A DNA stretch of 64,000 nt from Steinernema hermaphroditum (lineage: Eukaryota; Nematoda; Chromadorea; Rhabditida; Steinernematidae). Made by a program: the position numbers and the translations under genes. Where the stretch lies: contig CM059623.1 of assembly GCA_030435675.1 (NCBI GenBank), positions 16,018,205 through 16,082,204 on the forward strand. Direction: 5' to 3'. Every line of letters begins with the position of its first letter. Positions within the stretch are counted from its first letter, which is position 1. Of this stretch, positions 1 to 13,611 are shown in pieces. The notes beneath the pieces were generated by a model. That model was not told where the DNA came from. It saw only the letters and a list, made by a program, of their open reading frames with translations, and did no database searches.

Positions 1-1487
1 CTCCCCTCCTAAGCTGTGATCGTTGGGATATTGGTCTAACGCTGGGTAAAAGTTGTTTTGGAGCTTTTTACAGGTATGCTGGTTCCAATACTCCTGAACG
101 TGTTCTGCCTCATACCTGTGCCTTTTTTAGTTTCATAACGGGCCAGGTCCATGATCGTTTTCGGGTTCGACGAAATCACTGATCCCTTCTGACATGAAAC
201 TTCTAAATAAGATTGACTTTTTGTACCATCACCGTAGCCCATCGTCAATTTCAATAGCCCAAAAGGCACTATTGATCCGTATCCACATGTACACGTAATA
301 ATATGACTCATTCTGATCACAGAGAGCGTACATAATGGTCAATTGTCATGTCAGTATAAACAGTTTTCATCACTGTCCATCTTTATCAACATGAACAATT
401 TTCATTCATCGATTTCTAGTTCCATTAAGAATAATTTTCATCAGCTTCTGTCATTTAATAAGAGTAGTATCTAAAATGGAAAATCTCTTGCACAGTTGCT
501 GCAAATTGCAGACTTTTAGGAATAGATCCTCAAAGATTAATAGCCCCGTCCACATCGACCAATCACGAGCTGTTCATTGCCCTTTCCCATCATTTCACCC
601 AAAACTAAAACTCAATTTCGGACTTCGCGCCTAAGCCCTTAGGCGGCCATCTCGCGCGTGCCCACACTTCCGAGCACAATCCTCCAAAGTGCACATTCAT
701 AAATTCATTGTCTCCCGCAGGCTCCGCTCCGCGTTCCGTCCCAATCAGCTCCTCTTCGGATGCGGGAAGGGGGGCCACCATCCCCTCCTCCCCCTCGTGG
801 CGGCGGCGGAGACGATGGTGGCGGAATATCCGTCGGCCGCGCGACCGCCGATCGATTGGCGTCGCCCTCCGGCTGCCGGAGACCCGACCAGACCCATCAC
901 TCGGAGGGCGCGGGCGACGCGAGGACTTAAGGAAGCGGGACTGTTTCGTCTGGCGCCGCCGCGGACATTTGTCATTTGTTTGTTTCCTGCATTCTTGATT
1001 TCCACGCGTGCTCCCGCGGAATGGCGCTAAACTAATTTCGCATAATGCCCGTAATCATGTTAAGATTTATGAGCTCTCAGCTGATTTGGTGAATGCTGTA
1101 TTGATCGCTTTTATCCTTATATGGTTGTGGCTTTAATGTTATTCACTTTTCTCTCATAATTGCTTTATGTCAATTTTTTGCTGACCCAGACAAGTATGCC
1201 TTAGGAGAATGTCAAAGAATACAAATGAGGTTCCCGTTGAAGGGTCACTCTAGCCTTAAATTTTCTGGGTTTTTAGCGTATCTTCCGGAAACAAAATGTT
1301 GTGACAAGCGTAAGAGACTTGTTTATTGTCGTATTCAAGGTAGCTATAAACAAAGGGTACTGATTGCAGTGTTTCCTACTTATTGGTATACCAATTCGGT
1401 AGGCAAGGCTTGCTAAAATGTAACGTCGATTGTAATTTAGGACCTGTTCTGATCTTGATGGTGACCTGGACGAAGTGGGTATAGACG

Positions 1488-1531
1488 GAAAAAGAAAAAA
1501 AAAGAAAAAAGAAAGAAAATAAAAAAAAGAA
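1488..1531. repeat. A/G-rich low-complexity tract
   Basis: Almost uninterrupted A with scattered G; simple sequence. It inflates a spurious phenylalanine-rich frame on the opposite strand. Confidence 0.7.
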
Positions 1532-3197
1532 TGGCTAGGAGAGAAACCGAACCCTGAGCTGCAAAATGACAACAGAAACACTACCCAGTTCGATCAAAAA
1601 TACACCCTCTATATTCCTGTCGAAATGTTATATATAATGGCTTATGATTTACGAAGGGTGTGCTCATGGTCTTGTGTACTTTTTAATGGTTTTAATAATG
1701 AAATTTTTGGGTTCAACTACACTTTTCAAGTGCTGGGTCTCCAATGAGATCTGAAACAGAAACTTCGCTGCCTTTTGAGCTTTAGCCGGAAGTGTAAAGG
1801 CACATTTTGAAATGTGCAATGTTCGTCCTTACTACTCGTTTTAACTCGACCTCAGTGATATTACACCTGATAAATCAAAGCACCTCTTAACGGTTTGATT
1901 GGTCGATTGAACGCCAACAGACATCCGATCAGTGTCACTTCCTTTTAAGGCCTGTTTTAGGAATGCTTTTCGGGACCTCTATTAGCATAAACAATCTTGT
2001 TTTGATCATAATCCATCATCGATTCCGGCAGATGTTTTTCCGAGCGGCCCCATCGCATTACCCATTTCGCGTGGATATTATTATGTGACAACAGCTGAGA
2101 AATGGTTCGAATAGGCCGCTCTACTCCTGAATAACAAATGAGTCCGGAATGGAGAAGTTCATGAATAATTAACATAATTCACATGTTGTCTTGTTTTGGT
2201 CTTTGAACCAAGTCTCGTGGATTTGATGTCCTGTCTGGATAGGCGATCCAGCGGTAGGAATCATTTGACCAGGCCATGGATTCCTCTTGGGCACTCAAAA
2301 CTAAAAGTGGAACATCGATCGTTTTGAGAGAGTAGCCTCCGCCTGCATTCTTGAGATCCCGATCACCGGAAGAGACACCACCACCTGGCAACTGTCCATG
2401 TTCTTTGTGCTCTCGATTGAGCAGAAACATATATTGAACCTGTGCTATGCAGTGGCAAAACACATCTATAAAAATTGCACCCAAAGTTATGAAATTTGAT
2501 CCTTCCTAAAGCAAACATCGCTTATTGAAATACGACCTCACACTTTTAATCTAATGAAAAAAGTCCCCCTTCTCTGGCCTTTCCAGAAGTTCTGCACATC
2601 GCCATTCATTCGCAGATCTGTATTGCCTAAGGTTGATCTCGTATTCGATGCTCATTGAAAAGCCATAAACGAGAACCATTCCCTTCCCGTCAATTTATGT
2701 CCGAGAGGAACCGTTTTTTAAAGACTATTTGCCTAAAATTCGCGGAAGTGCCGCTTTTTTGGGGCGGCGACGGGAAACGCGATCGCACAAATCACTCGTC
2801 GGTGCGTTCTTTGATTGTTCGGAAATTCGATATGTGCTCGTGGCCCTAAGACGTGAACGTCATCCGACAGTGATCGATTACAGCCGCGCTGGAAACGGGG
2901 AAGTCGCTTCTTCATTTCAGTAGAAGGCCATGCGCGAGAGTGAATGATACAATGGATATTGCGAAGGGCTTCCTTCCGGACTTGCCTCGCGAATGAACAC
3001 ATGCTTATTCCCATCGTCACCAAATAGGTTTTTTGGCTTAAAGATACAACAACATAGTCCAACTAAAAAACGTCGAGAAAAGGTCCGCAAATGTCAAAAA
3101 AACGGGGCTATAGCCAATTAAAATGATCTTGGGAGATCACTTCTTCATTTGGGTTAGCCAACAAACAACCGGGTTTCCCTGACCACACAAATTTAAC

Positions 3198-3330
3198 CAC
3201 ATAAAAAAGCATTTGGAAAAAGTAAGGAAAAACAGCTTTGTTTGCCGGTGGATCCGAAGCCCGGATCTATTCTATCATTGGTTTTGTGATCATAGACTTT
3301 GATGCCACGTGGTGCCAAAGGGTGTCCAAT
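3198..3330 (-). repeat. SINE-like tRNA-related element, copy 1
   Basis: Read on the minus strand, a pol III B-box-like motif (GGCTTCGGATCC) is followed by a short T-rich tail ending TTTTTTATGTGG. The same order of motif and tail recurs at 17476-17570 and 25345-25437, which is why I treat it as a family. The A box is weak in this copy. Degenerate. Confidence 0.35.
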
Positions 3331-4181
3331 TGACACACTATGACAACTAGCTTTTTCTTGTGACGATCAAAAATCGCTCCATGAATAAACAACAAGTTGT
3401 GCCGTGGGTGTGAGAATTGGGTCTGTGTCTCATAGTCAGCCATCTATTCACGCTCATAACCATACTTATTGACCGGGAAAGTCGCAAGCTACACTTTCTA
3501 AATTCTGTTACAGGAAGTTCACGAAAAGTGTAAGCCTTGTCTTGACGTAATGCATGTCAGTTTCGGACGTCAAAAACATTTTTTGGATTCGAAACAGCGT
3601 TCGTTCTCAGAAAAGTGCTTTTTGAATTGTCCTTTATGAAAGAATTTTATCCAAAGCGCATGCGATTGTACTTGATTTGGGCAAATGTCCGAAAGTCTAT
3701 GTCCTACTCCAATGTCTAGCAAGAAAAGCACCTACAAAATGAGTTTGAAGGAGCCGCCTTTAGCAGATTTTATGCGACCACTTCTCTTTCACCACTTGAC
3801 TTTCCTCAACCTATCATAATGTGGTATTCTTGCGTAGAGAATGTCTTTTGAACATATTTGTTCACATGTTAGGTGCTGAATAGGGATGCTGACGGTCAAC
3901 ACTTCAGCATTCGATCGATATGTCGTGCTGCACCTGATGAATATTCATGATCCTCGTAGACAGATTTGTCTTTCTGCGATGATTTTTTAAATGGTCATCT
4001 AGCTATCATCGTGTCGAGTTCCAAATAAACACTTTTCAAAGCTATTTCCCGCAGTTTCTGTTATATGAAGACGATGACTGTTCTAGTTCTGCATCTCTTC
4101 GGGGGCGATATGATAAGAGCCAATCGGACTCTTCAAAATCTAGACTCTTTGAGTTCCGTCTCTACAGGTTCTGCTCGAAAT

Positions 4182-4619
4182 TCACGTTTTTTTCGTTTTC
4201 CATTTCGGGTCTGTAACGGGAACATTCCGCGTATGGTAATGTATGTCTGTTCGGAAAATTCTGGAGGAAGGTTCAACCAAAAGTTTGGAACTGTGATTGA
4301 AGCTTTGCTTTCCACACTGCTTACCACTCGAAAATACAACTTCTTTCGGCAACAGCGTTGAAAAAGATTCGGTGACGCATAACCCGTCCAATTCTGACAT
4401 ACATTTTTCTGACATGAAAATTTGCCAACCCTTGTATTCACATACATAACAAGTTGTTGACCATTTGTTCTCTTTTGAATTGTACTTGGTGGCGTTACCG
4501 ATTCTCCTCAGTTCGACATACATTAGACTCAAAATTTGTCCTGAAATCACGACCCAAATGACGTACAAATAGCATAGTATCGTAGCAAATAGCATAGTAA
4601 AATGCATAATTTCGTCCAT
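4182..4619 (-). CDS. Unrecognised 145-codon open frame with hydrophobic start
   Basis: I do not recognise this protein. The frame begins with a strongly hydrophobic segment (about residues 6-33, rich in L, I, V, Y) that could be a signal anchor. A middle part with several cysteines follows (CYVCEYKGW, KCMSELDGLC), then a basic C-terminus ending KWKTKKT. A run of dispersed cysteines after a hydrophobic leader resembles many small nematode secreted proteins. However, there is no splice structure, no homolog I can name, and the leader region contains a short internal repeat (ATGCTATTTG occurs twice). It may equally be chance. It stands alone, just upstream of a C/T-rich repeat region. Confidence 0.22.
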   Translation of the reverse strand: MDEIMHFTMLFATILCYLYVIWVVISGQILSLMYVELRRIGNATKYNSKENKWSTTCYVCEYKGWQIFMSEKCMSELDGLCVTESFSTLLPKEVVFSSGKQCGKQSFNHSSKLLVEPSSRIFRTDIHYHTRNVPVTDPKWKTKKT

Positions 4620-4855
4620 CTATATCTTTTCGTATTATGTGCTTATCCACAGGGTTTCTCGGCTGTTTGTGTGCTTGTTTGTGCTGTTAGAAGCAAGTGG
4701 ACGTCCCTGGAGAGTGTCACTTCCATTCGCAGATGCACTGGATCAATAAATATTTGTTTTCGTTCTGAATTTCACCTTTTTCATAGATGGAAATAGTTGT
4801 GAAAACGGCTCCCTGGTGTTCCCGGCCTATCGGGGCTATTGGAACCTTGTGATCT

Positions 4856-5092
4856 GTGACCTCATCGGATCCACTTTATTGCCCGTCCAAGCCTCATTCC
4901 TTCTCTGTCCATGCTCATACAACCCTCAATCTTCCCTGGTTTAAACCTTATGTCCCTTATTGTACATCCCACCCATGGTCCATGTTCAAAAGCTTTGGCC
5001 ATCTCTGCCCCACTCCATGCTCATCCCACCTTGCTCATCTCTTCCCCGGTCCAAGCCTCGTCCTATGCCGCGATCCATGATCAGGATCCATA
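4856..5092. repeat. C/T-rich degenerate repeat (CCATGCTCATC / CCCCGGTCCAAGCC type)
   Basis: Loose repetition of short units such as TCCATGCTCAT, GTCCAAGCCTC and CTCTTCCCCGGTCCA. The same vocabulary reappears at 10790-10960, where CATCTCTTCCCCGGTTCA matches closely. The long open frames that cover it in two registers are a by-product of the repeat. Confidence 0.5.
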
Positions 5093-5388
5093 CGATTGCT
5101 TATCATTGCCATCTTGCATATTTCTTGGTTGTATGTTTTTTGTGTAGTTATGACCACCCTAACTCGTTGCGTTGCCAAACGTCTCTCACCACATTCAAGG
5201 AAAAGCTCTCCTCTCCCGGTCCCAAAAAATGTTTGTCTTTCATTTTTGACTCTCCTCAAAAAGTGGACATACCGTTGCTCTGGAAAAGGTCGGTCACAGA
5301 GCTGGAAGTTCTGCGCTAGCCATGAAAAAGAGCATGGAGGAGATGGAGGTTTTAAAGGACAGTTTGGAAAAGAGACTCGTAGCTTAAT

Positions 5389-5892
5389 GTGGCCTATTTT
5401 CTAGCTTATCTTTTGCCGTGTGCCAAAAGTGATATTTGCCGTGTGCCAAAAGGACTGGACGCCTGGCCATGGAGCCAAGGATACCCTTGTCTTGTCACAG
5501 CCAATCATGTGAAGGAAGTATGTTGGGTCAAGAGGAAAGATGTTTGGCTGCGGTACTCTCCGGTCCTCAACCCTATCGACTTCGCTGTTTGGTCAGTCCT
5601 AGAGCCAAGCGTATGCGCTACAAGCCACGCCAGTGTGAATTCCCTGGAGCGCTCTCTGAAGACCGCTTGGAAGGAAATCATGCCAAAAGTCACCGCGGGA
5701 ATCCTGAAGAATTTCCAGAATCGTCTGAACGCCTTAATCAAACTGTCAAGGAGGGCATTTCGAACAGAATTCAAGTATGTTGTACAGACTTTCCTGGCTA
5801 CTCTTATAATTATGAATTCATTTTGTTTCCTTGTCGTAAATGAAAAGTTATAAGCAGTTTTTCGACTTACAGTATTTATGGCACACCCTGTA
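5389..5892 (+). mobile_element. Degenerate mariner-like transposase C-terminus and terminal repeat
   Basis: The translated frame contains YSPVLNPIDFAVWSVLE, the block around the third catalytic aspartate of mariner/Tc1 DDE transposases (family form SPDLNPID). It is followed by NSLERSLKTAWKEI and a leucine-rich NFQNRLNALIK, which is the usual mariner C-terminal layout. Upstream, the DNAPxH-type second catalytic block is not recognisable and the register shifts, so the copy is inactive. About 40 bp past the coding remnant lies GCACACCCTGTA (5881-5892), probably the outer terminal repeat; a matching AACACCCTGTA ends the second relic at 28734-28745. A 24 bp tandem duplication (TTGCCGTGTGCCAAAAG twice, 5412-5452) lies at its left side. 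Confidence 0.75.
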
Positions 5893-8800
5893 GACGATAA
5901 GCAGACATTAGTGTACAAGATAATACTCCAACCCTCTTCGACGTGGCATAGTAATCGTAAACCCAATTTGTACTTTGCTCTTTGCATTCTGTGTGTTCTA
6001 CGTTCCGGGAAACGCTCCGCGAAAATTACTAATTTCCCGGCAAGTAAATATTTATTCGACCCTTGCCCTCCGGCCTTTGCTCTAGTGGAAAATGCTATAA
6101 GCCCTCCTCAATTTCCTCCTCTGTCTCTATCGTATAACCGTCAATCTGGCCGTGATTCGCCCTGTGTATGCCGAATCCATCATTATGCACTTAGCGTGGC
6201 CAACTCTTCGGAACCCCCTAATCCCGGCCTAATTGAATTCGTTCCACTCACTCGCTCAGATTGGTGACTTTTCGTGTGGGATTCCCTCTTCCACATCACC
6301 ATTCAGAGGCAATTACGCCGCCTGACGGTGTTTGTGCAAGCGTGGCGGCGGTTCTGTGTCGAGAATTAATCAATCGCCTTGTGGCGGTGGAGGGCCACAC
6401 GGCACCGTCACCACAATTCGCATGCAAATTAGCCGCGTCCGTTCGCTTTTTCCGTTGGCAATGTTGCAAATCGATTGTTGTGCGAATTTGTTCCTCGTGG
6501 GTGCACACTGTTCTTTGGATATGTTGTTATGGACGGCTCTGTCAAAGATCCCACCATGATGTGAAAGATCCAGTTGAGACATATGAACCACGAGCAGAGC
6601 GGCAGCAAGTCAAAGTTGAGCATTTCTGGGTAGAATCTTCGTGACTTCCTACGTACAGCCTCGATCGTCGTATTGTTTTATGAATTGTGGAGCTTATTGA
6701 GATGAGTATAGAAAGTGGAGGTGATCTTTTGACTATCATATTCAGTGCTTCAAGAGGTATTTTTGATCCTGATCACACCCATCTACTTCAGGACTGTAAT
6801 CATTTGATTTCATTTACTCTTGAATCAATGTCCTTCATCGGGATATCTCATAGTGCACAACGAAGAACCTTAGATCACCATAGTTACTTCTGTACCCTCT
6901 TTGGCGCAGGGCACGATATCGGAGTGGGAAATAGCTGCTCCATCAGTGTAAGGACCTTCAAAGCGGTGAACAGGTTGAATAGTGCGATGATGGGGCTCAG
7001 CGAACGAAATGGAAGCCCCGATCGGTTGGGAACACATACTTCGAAACTCGAGCGGATCTTTGAATTACGAGTGGCGGGTGGTCTTATTGGCGAGATGAGA
7101 TTCGGCTTACGTCCCATGCCAGCCACGATGGATTAGAACGGGGCGATCACTGTACCAAGCACGACCGCTCATTCAGCTAATTCAAAAACTTGAGAAAAAG
7201 CGAGTGACCGATCGCTCAGGACACAAGTAAAATACCTTTTTTATTGTTGTATTCTCCACAGTATTGTTCGTTTCTCATTTGATCCAATCTTTCCGCTGTA
7301 TGTTGATAGACAGAACTGATAGCCATCCCACTCTCTCTGAAGAATGCCATATGTACATACACTAAACTAGGAACAGAGCACATTCCGTGCCCGTTCCTTC
7401 AGTCTATCTTCGGCGTTCCGTTTTGGTTCCTGACGATCAATTTCCGCTGTCTCCGGGGACCAATGAAAAGGGAATTTTGGGCAGAGGGTGGAAGATGCAT
7501 CCTAGAGTCAACGAATGCTCTCTTTGTTCAAGTTACTCTTCATTTTCAACTCGGCTATTCTACTTGCAGTTCACCTGAATCCGTTTCTGTTGTGCCATGT
7601 TCTGAAATCACTTCTTTTCTCCCACTTTTAAGGTGAATCACTGCAGCCCACGTGATTTATCGAAGCAGTATTTCATGCTTAGCGTTGTATTTTGTAGGGA
7701 AAGCGTTCCATTGACGCAATATGCTGTCATGATTCATGGCTGTTTGTGTTCAAGCAACGAAACGAACAAAAATTTCCTTAGTGTTCCTAAAATTTTCTGT
7801 GCGATCCTAGCGACTCCTTAACGTTCCGAGGGCCTCCTCATAACCCATCTTATCCAAGTGTCCTACCACAAAATCCATTCCCTATTCGTGTCTCCCTTCA
7901 AAACCCAATTTCCAAACCTTTCCAACTCACCTGCTTCCACTCGATGAATCAGTAATGATGGATCCTGGACTACCAGGAACTAAGCGGCGTGCAAATAGCT
8001 GTTTTCCACCTCAGAACCAACGTCGTTAATCACCGCTTTATAGAGATGTTTTGAATGCGCTGATTTAAACATATTCATTATGCGAAATGTTCCCGGAATG
8101 TCTGAAATGTTTAGTCTAGACAGTGCGATGGTTAGCGCTTTGGTGACCGCGTGCAGTTTCACAGAAAATGGTGTGCACTTTTTTGGTTTGTGATGTGGTA
8201 AATGAACGTTTTATGTGAAGTACAATAATAGCGTTTTCGATGAAATATGGCTGGATACGTTTCGCGCTAGAGCCACGCCCACATGGCTCAATTTATTCTG
8301 GGAAACGTCGCATATTCGTCGCACGTTTAAGAAGAAGAAATAAGCGGCCCCTTTTGGAGCGTGTGGCTGACTTTAATGCTGAAAGTCTTCTTTGTAAAAA
8401 TTGTCCATTTTTAAGTGGCTTTGGGTATGGTCTGCACCTTTCTGGTTAATTTTTAAATCATTGTTTTGTATCGAATGCTATGTCTCACTTGACTTAGTTA
8501 AGACATGACCTTGGACCCGATTTCATTAGAAAGGTTTATTATTAAGTTCACTTTTAGATAGTTCTGTTTATTCGTTAAAAATTGGCATATGCGTCATGAA
8601 AAAATTCGCCACCTAAGAGGTGGACGCTCACTCAGATTTTCTATAACTTTTCCCTAAAGCAGTATCTTCATACCATCATATTATCATCCACGATCCTTCG
8701 CAGGGTCCTACCACGCAACCCATATATTCAAGGAACAATGTTTAAGTCAGAAATGGCTTCTCATCCTTCTTTTTTGGACTTCTTCCTACGCATGAGATGG

Positions 8801-10620
8801 CATCGTTCCCACCGTCGATGAAACATTTTTCATCTAATGTCTAATCTGGCGTAAGGAAGAATAAATTAATATGAAAGTATAATGCAGCTTCTCCTTCCCA
8901 CCCAAGCGTTACGCAATTGTCGACTCGCTAAAGCCGCCCAAATTGCCCTTTCCATCGGTCTGCCTCCGACTATCGGGGCGAGAAGCCAAAGACTGCGAAG
9001 TCTTTTTTCGTCGGAAAGACGGCGATTTGCCGAATTCGTTGACGTAAAAAGCAATTGTTCGACCTTTGATTGTGTGGTGTAAGCCCAAATCGGAGGAGTG
9101 TGTCATTGAGATGACGACAGCCAGGTGCTTCATGTAAGGTTTTAGTTCCGGATGGGGAAGATGTTTAGGAGTCAGGAAGTCGTGAATATTCTTACGTTAT
9201 TTACTTCGTTTCAACACCCTTTGATTTCGACATTTTCTGCACTTTCTCTTTTTCCATTCAACTGCCTATTTCGTCACATGAGGCGATATTCTTTCTCCGT
9301 TCACCTGTCGTGGGCGCATGGTAGTGATGCCAAAGGGTAGGTCCGTGACTAAGTTCGAACCCCATCTGAATACGGCTTAAAAGTCTGAGCCAAAGTCTGC
9401 CCATTCTTGGACTCGTAGTCCGGGCTCTGATCCCAAGTGCTACTCAATTACTTCAAATTCTCCTGAACCCGCGACAGTTTCTTCTTTCATTTGACTAAGA
9501 GCCCGGGCCTAGGACTCGGACCCCTCGGATTTTGATCTTCTCTAGCATATGGAACTCTTAGAGACCGAAAATTAGATACACTCAATCATATTGTACATTG
9601 ATCGATGCGCGTAGCGCCTGTGGCAAAAATCAAAAGATACATTACTACGTGATCGATATGTGCCCTGATTTCAGATAACCCGTCGAATGCAAACCTTCTT
9701 CTGCTCGCCAAAAGAGGGACAAACGAGTTTTATTCGATTGGCACCGTATACCTACGTTGGTTGGAATGGCTAATGACTCGTTTTTGCGTGATGTTCTATT
9801 GAGAGTTGCCTCGTATAACTGGTCTGGTATAACTGGTAAGCAGTATGCTCAGCCTGGGGTCTTTTTTTCCGGTGCCCGTACAGAAAGAACACAAGAAGAA
9901 CGTTCATAGCTACAGTGATCAGAATTCGAATTACGCTCCGAATAACAAAGTTGTGTCAAGTTCAAGAAAAACTTGTAGACCTAGCTTTACGAGCGACTTT
10001 CGATAGATGACATAGGATGGATCTTTCCTGACGTCACTTTCCAAATTTTTATTCCATTTCCCTGAACTTTAAGGGCTTGTAGTTCTTAATGGATAACGTC
10101 GTAGGACGTGCTAACGCTTTTCCATGTCGGCCATGGTCCAAATTGTTCTAAGAATAGCGTTGTAGCCAAGCGAGCTAATCCCAAGTTTTAACTCGATTTC
10201 ATGTATTTAAGAGGCTTTCATATCTCTACTCTCAAACCATTAGATATTGACCACTAATGACATCTTGTGTCCCTTACGTTGCTAAGAGTCGATTCCTAAG
10301 AAAAATGAGAATCCTTCTTAGTAATTTCTCCTTCCACATGACGTTTCCAAAATGGGGAACTGCCAGCAACATTTCGTGCCATTAATTAGCAGGGCTCTAA
10401 GATCTCTTGCAATTAGCGGTGTCAGTGTGTGCCAACGAAAATTATCTTTGGCTTCAGCAATTAGGTGGCTGTTGCATGCAAACCAATTTTTTGTTCACAG
10501 AAGAGCAAAGATCCTCCTCATCCAGCACGTACTCAGGAAGAGAGACACAAACTGCCAGAGCCCGGACAGGATATCCCTTATACTCTTCGCCTCCGTCAGA
10601 TGATCGGAGTGCGACGCCTA

Positions 10621-11043
10621 TGGGCAGCTGATTTTTGGGTACAGTCACAGCACGACCTATCAGCATTGCCTATTGATATGTTGAGGTCAGGTTTGTTTTA
10701 TTTATTTCGTAAATTTCATAAACTGATCCTGTCTACGTCTGCGTTCCACCACTATATTCAACCCACGCTCCCCGATTCATTTTCAGCACTTTTCACATTG
10801 GTCTGCCCGGTCTATGCCCCATCCTTTCTCCGGTCCATCTATGCCCCGATCCATGCCTTATTCCATGCTGTGTTCATGCCCCATCCCGTCCCCCGTCTAT
10901 GATCATCTCTTCCCCGGTTCACACCTCATCGTATGCCCAATCCATCCGTGCTGATTTTTGGGCACAGGGCATCAGCATGTGCCTACCAGTATGCCCAATT
11001 TAAGCGAAGTCGACGGAGTCTGGTTTTTTATTTATTTCGAGTG
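10621..11043. repeat. Duplicated segment with C/T-rich centre
   Basis: 10621-10716 and 10945-11043 share the order of GCTGATTTTTGGG, ACAG, ATCAGCAT, TGCCTA and TTTATTTATTTCG at similar spacing, so they are diverged direct copies about 330 bp apart. The centre (10790-10945) is the same C/T-rich repeat type as at 4856-5092. Confidence 0.5.
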
Positions 11044-13593
11044 TATCCACGTTGTGCAGGATCTATGTGGCGATCTCTCCGTCTGCATTGGTCCCAGGTT
11101 CACCGACTTTCCAGTCAATTATTCATCCGATTCGAAAGTGCTCTCGAAAAAGCACACTCGAGGTATTTTCGTATTTTCGCGTTGGCAGACAATTGATTTG
11201 TGGCATCGGCTCTGACGTCACCACTGATCGATGATGGCGATCGAGCCCTCAAAACACAGACGCCTCTGATTGGCCCGCTTGTTTGCCTCAAATTATAGGT
11301 TGTTCTCGGCTTCGAGGACGCCAGCAATTAATCGAAAATCGGCCGCTTTAGTGCGTTGCTGGAAAAGCGAAGTGCGCTGGTGACGTTGACCTGCTGGTAC
11401 CGTGAACATGTAACCATTGCGTGTTTCCCACATTTCGTGACCCGGTGATTGGAGTCAGTAAGCCTCTATTCTTGGGAAATGAGCTCCAGGTGCTAATGGT
11501 GCCTGTGAGAAGTTAGCACTTCAGTCCAAATTGCTTATTTCTCTCAAGGATGTCAACCACTTCCAGTACCTTTCTGAAGTCCACAGATTGGGTATTGCGT
11601 GCTGACAACTATTTACCACATTTCGTGACCGGGGTATTAGCCACTTCCGAGTCTATTCTTGGAAGGTCAGCGTGTTTATGAAAGCCGTAGAAATTAGTAC
11701 TTTGAACGGGAAGTTTGTCGAAGTTGTGTAATGAAAGCAATGGAGGTCGTGATAGTCCGTTATAGATCCGTGGTGTTGCCATATACATACAGTAGTTGGG
11801 TGACATGACCAAGGAACGCGCACCAAAATTCGTCAAAATAGGTTGACTTTTTTGTATTAAAACGCATTTTCTATGTGTAGTTTATTGATAAAACAAAAAC
11901 TGAAATCCTTGATTCATGCTTCTGTTCAGCTGCTACTTCAGAGACCTGTCATTTTTCATGTCAAATTTAGGTCATTGAATGTTAATATCAACGGCAAAAT
12001 AGTCTCTAACGGGGAATCATCTCACAGGAGGACTTTCCAAAGTGTCTGGGTCACTTATCAGATTGATCTACCATTTGGCGAGTAAACGGTATATGTGATA
12101 CTGTTTCAAATCTCAGCATTACATGACCGTTGTAGGATAGAGCACTACGTGTTGGCGCAACTGTTTCTTCCAGAGTTAAGGAATCGAACTACGCATTTGT
12201 GTGCATTTGCAAAACAGAAGCTTAATCCGGAAGCCATATGCACAGCTTCACCTCTTGCACACCTCTTTTTCACCTGCAGCAATTTCTCTTCTCATCGTGT
12301 GAGTCTTGCCCCGGTTTCGAATACAAAATGACACATTTCCAAAAAATGCTTCCTAATGTCATTTCCTCACTTCCGACTCGTTTGAGAAATCCAACGGAGT
12401 CCGTCGAACTGTGTACTCCATGGTAGAAACCAACCTGTTCGATCTTAAGATAAACTGATTGAGATTCGTTCTCGGTCACAAAAAAAATTGTCGAGTCTCT
12501 CGCTCTCTATTTGTCGAAATCCATGATTGCCTGAAATAGAGGTTTGTCGAAAGTGGAGAATATAATGGTTGACAAGGTAGCTGAATTGACAATTTTTGGA
12601 AACTGAGTCGTTTGTTTACTTCTCTGAGCATGCTAGCCGTACCCGTCTTACCACCTGCGGCTATTTCGTCTTTTGACTTCTTTGCCCTCCTCGCTTCAAG
12701 CTGAAAATAAAAACAAATCCCTCTCGTTCCAAGAAAATGCGAGTTCTCTATCCTAATACAATTTTCAGTCCTTCCAACAAGACACTTTCTCAGTACGTTC
12801 ACTAGTAGTGGCTAGTATGCGTATAGGTGTTTTCGGTCGTTCACAAATGTACCCATACGTGAATGGGAAAATACAATTAGTGTGTGAGCGCCGGGAACGA
12901 CTGGAAAACAAAGAGTGAGAAAACGAAGCGGAGTAGGTGTTGTGAATCGCGTAAGGTGGTCGTTGAGACTGGTTTCTATGAGAATGTCGTGACTACCGTA
13001 GGCAGATGCTTGTGAATCTTTTTACTAATGTGCACTTTACCGAGGGAAATCGTTTTGGTCATGAAGGATTCTATGTGGGAAGCTTGAATCATGTGGTTAA
13101 GTAGAACTATGTATAACAACATCAACGATTAACATAGCTAACTTTGTACGAAACTTTGCCGCTCACAGATCGTGCATGTGCATGGCCTAACAACCAGGCT
13201 TGGCTTAGATCCCGGTTTAAGCTCGTACCTATGGATTTTGAGTGAGACCGACGGGTGAGTCCTCTAGTTTTTACAGCTTTGCTGATATCCTAGGCAGTCT
13301 CGCGCCAAATCGTTACTCACTCACCGAGAAAGGAGTCAAACCCGGGCCTCAAAGATAGCGGCATTACCAAGACATTTTCCAGTTCACCCACATACGCAGC
13401 TGACTTTGCGTTGGTATAGTGATTTGAACGTAATTTTCGAAGGGGTTAACATGGTCAGGTGTGAGTATAAGCCCACGTCTTTTTGAATATAACTTTCATT
13501 AACAAAGCTCGATCTGAATCCGACACTACAGTAGATTCCCTTGTTAGATTAGTGCCCTGCGGCTAGTTTGGATCTTGTACAATCTATTCACTT

Positions 13594-13611
13594 GTAGTAG
13601 TAGTAGTAGTA
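13594..13611. repeat. (GTA)6 microsatellite
   Basis: Six tandem GTA units in an otherwise unremarkable stretch. Confidence 0.85.

Larger units (their letters stand above)
1..4181. other. Gene-poor stretch, no identifiable gene
   Basis: I see no coding region that I can support here. The stretch holds a G+C-rich block at about 620-1030 whose overlapping frames are arginine/proline-rich and probably non-coding. It also holds a purine tract at about 1488-1530 and a SINE-like tRNA-related piece near 3198-3330. Short open frames on the minus strand at 36-320, 1957-2175 and 2179-2484 lack recognisable domains. Confidence 0.5.

Noticed and set aside
689..1030. 113-codon frame in a G+C-rich block
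   Set aside because: Three registers are open at once on both strands, a composition effect; no domain or splice support.
7930..8160. Minus-strand segment containing LYKAVINDV, faintly like the N-terminus of the TFIIA large subunit
   Set aside because: Only about nine residues resemble it, a stop codon follows, and no downstream exon continues the similarity.
12655..12700. 46-nt exon-like segment between TTTTCAG and GTGGTAAG (minus strand)
   Set aside because: No neighbouring exons in matching phase could be found, so it cannot be assigned to a gene.
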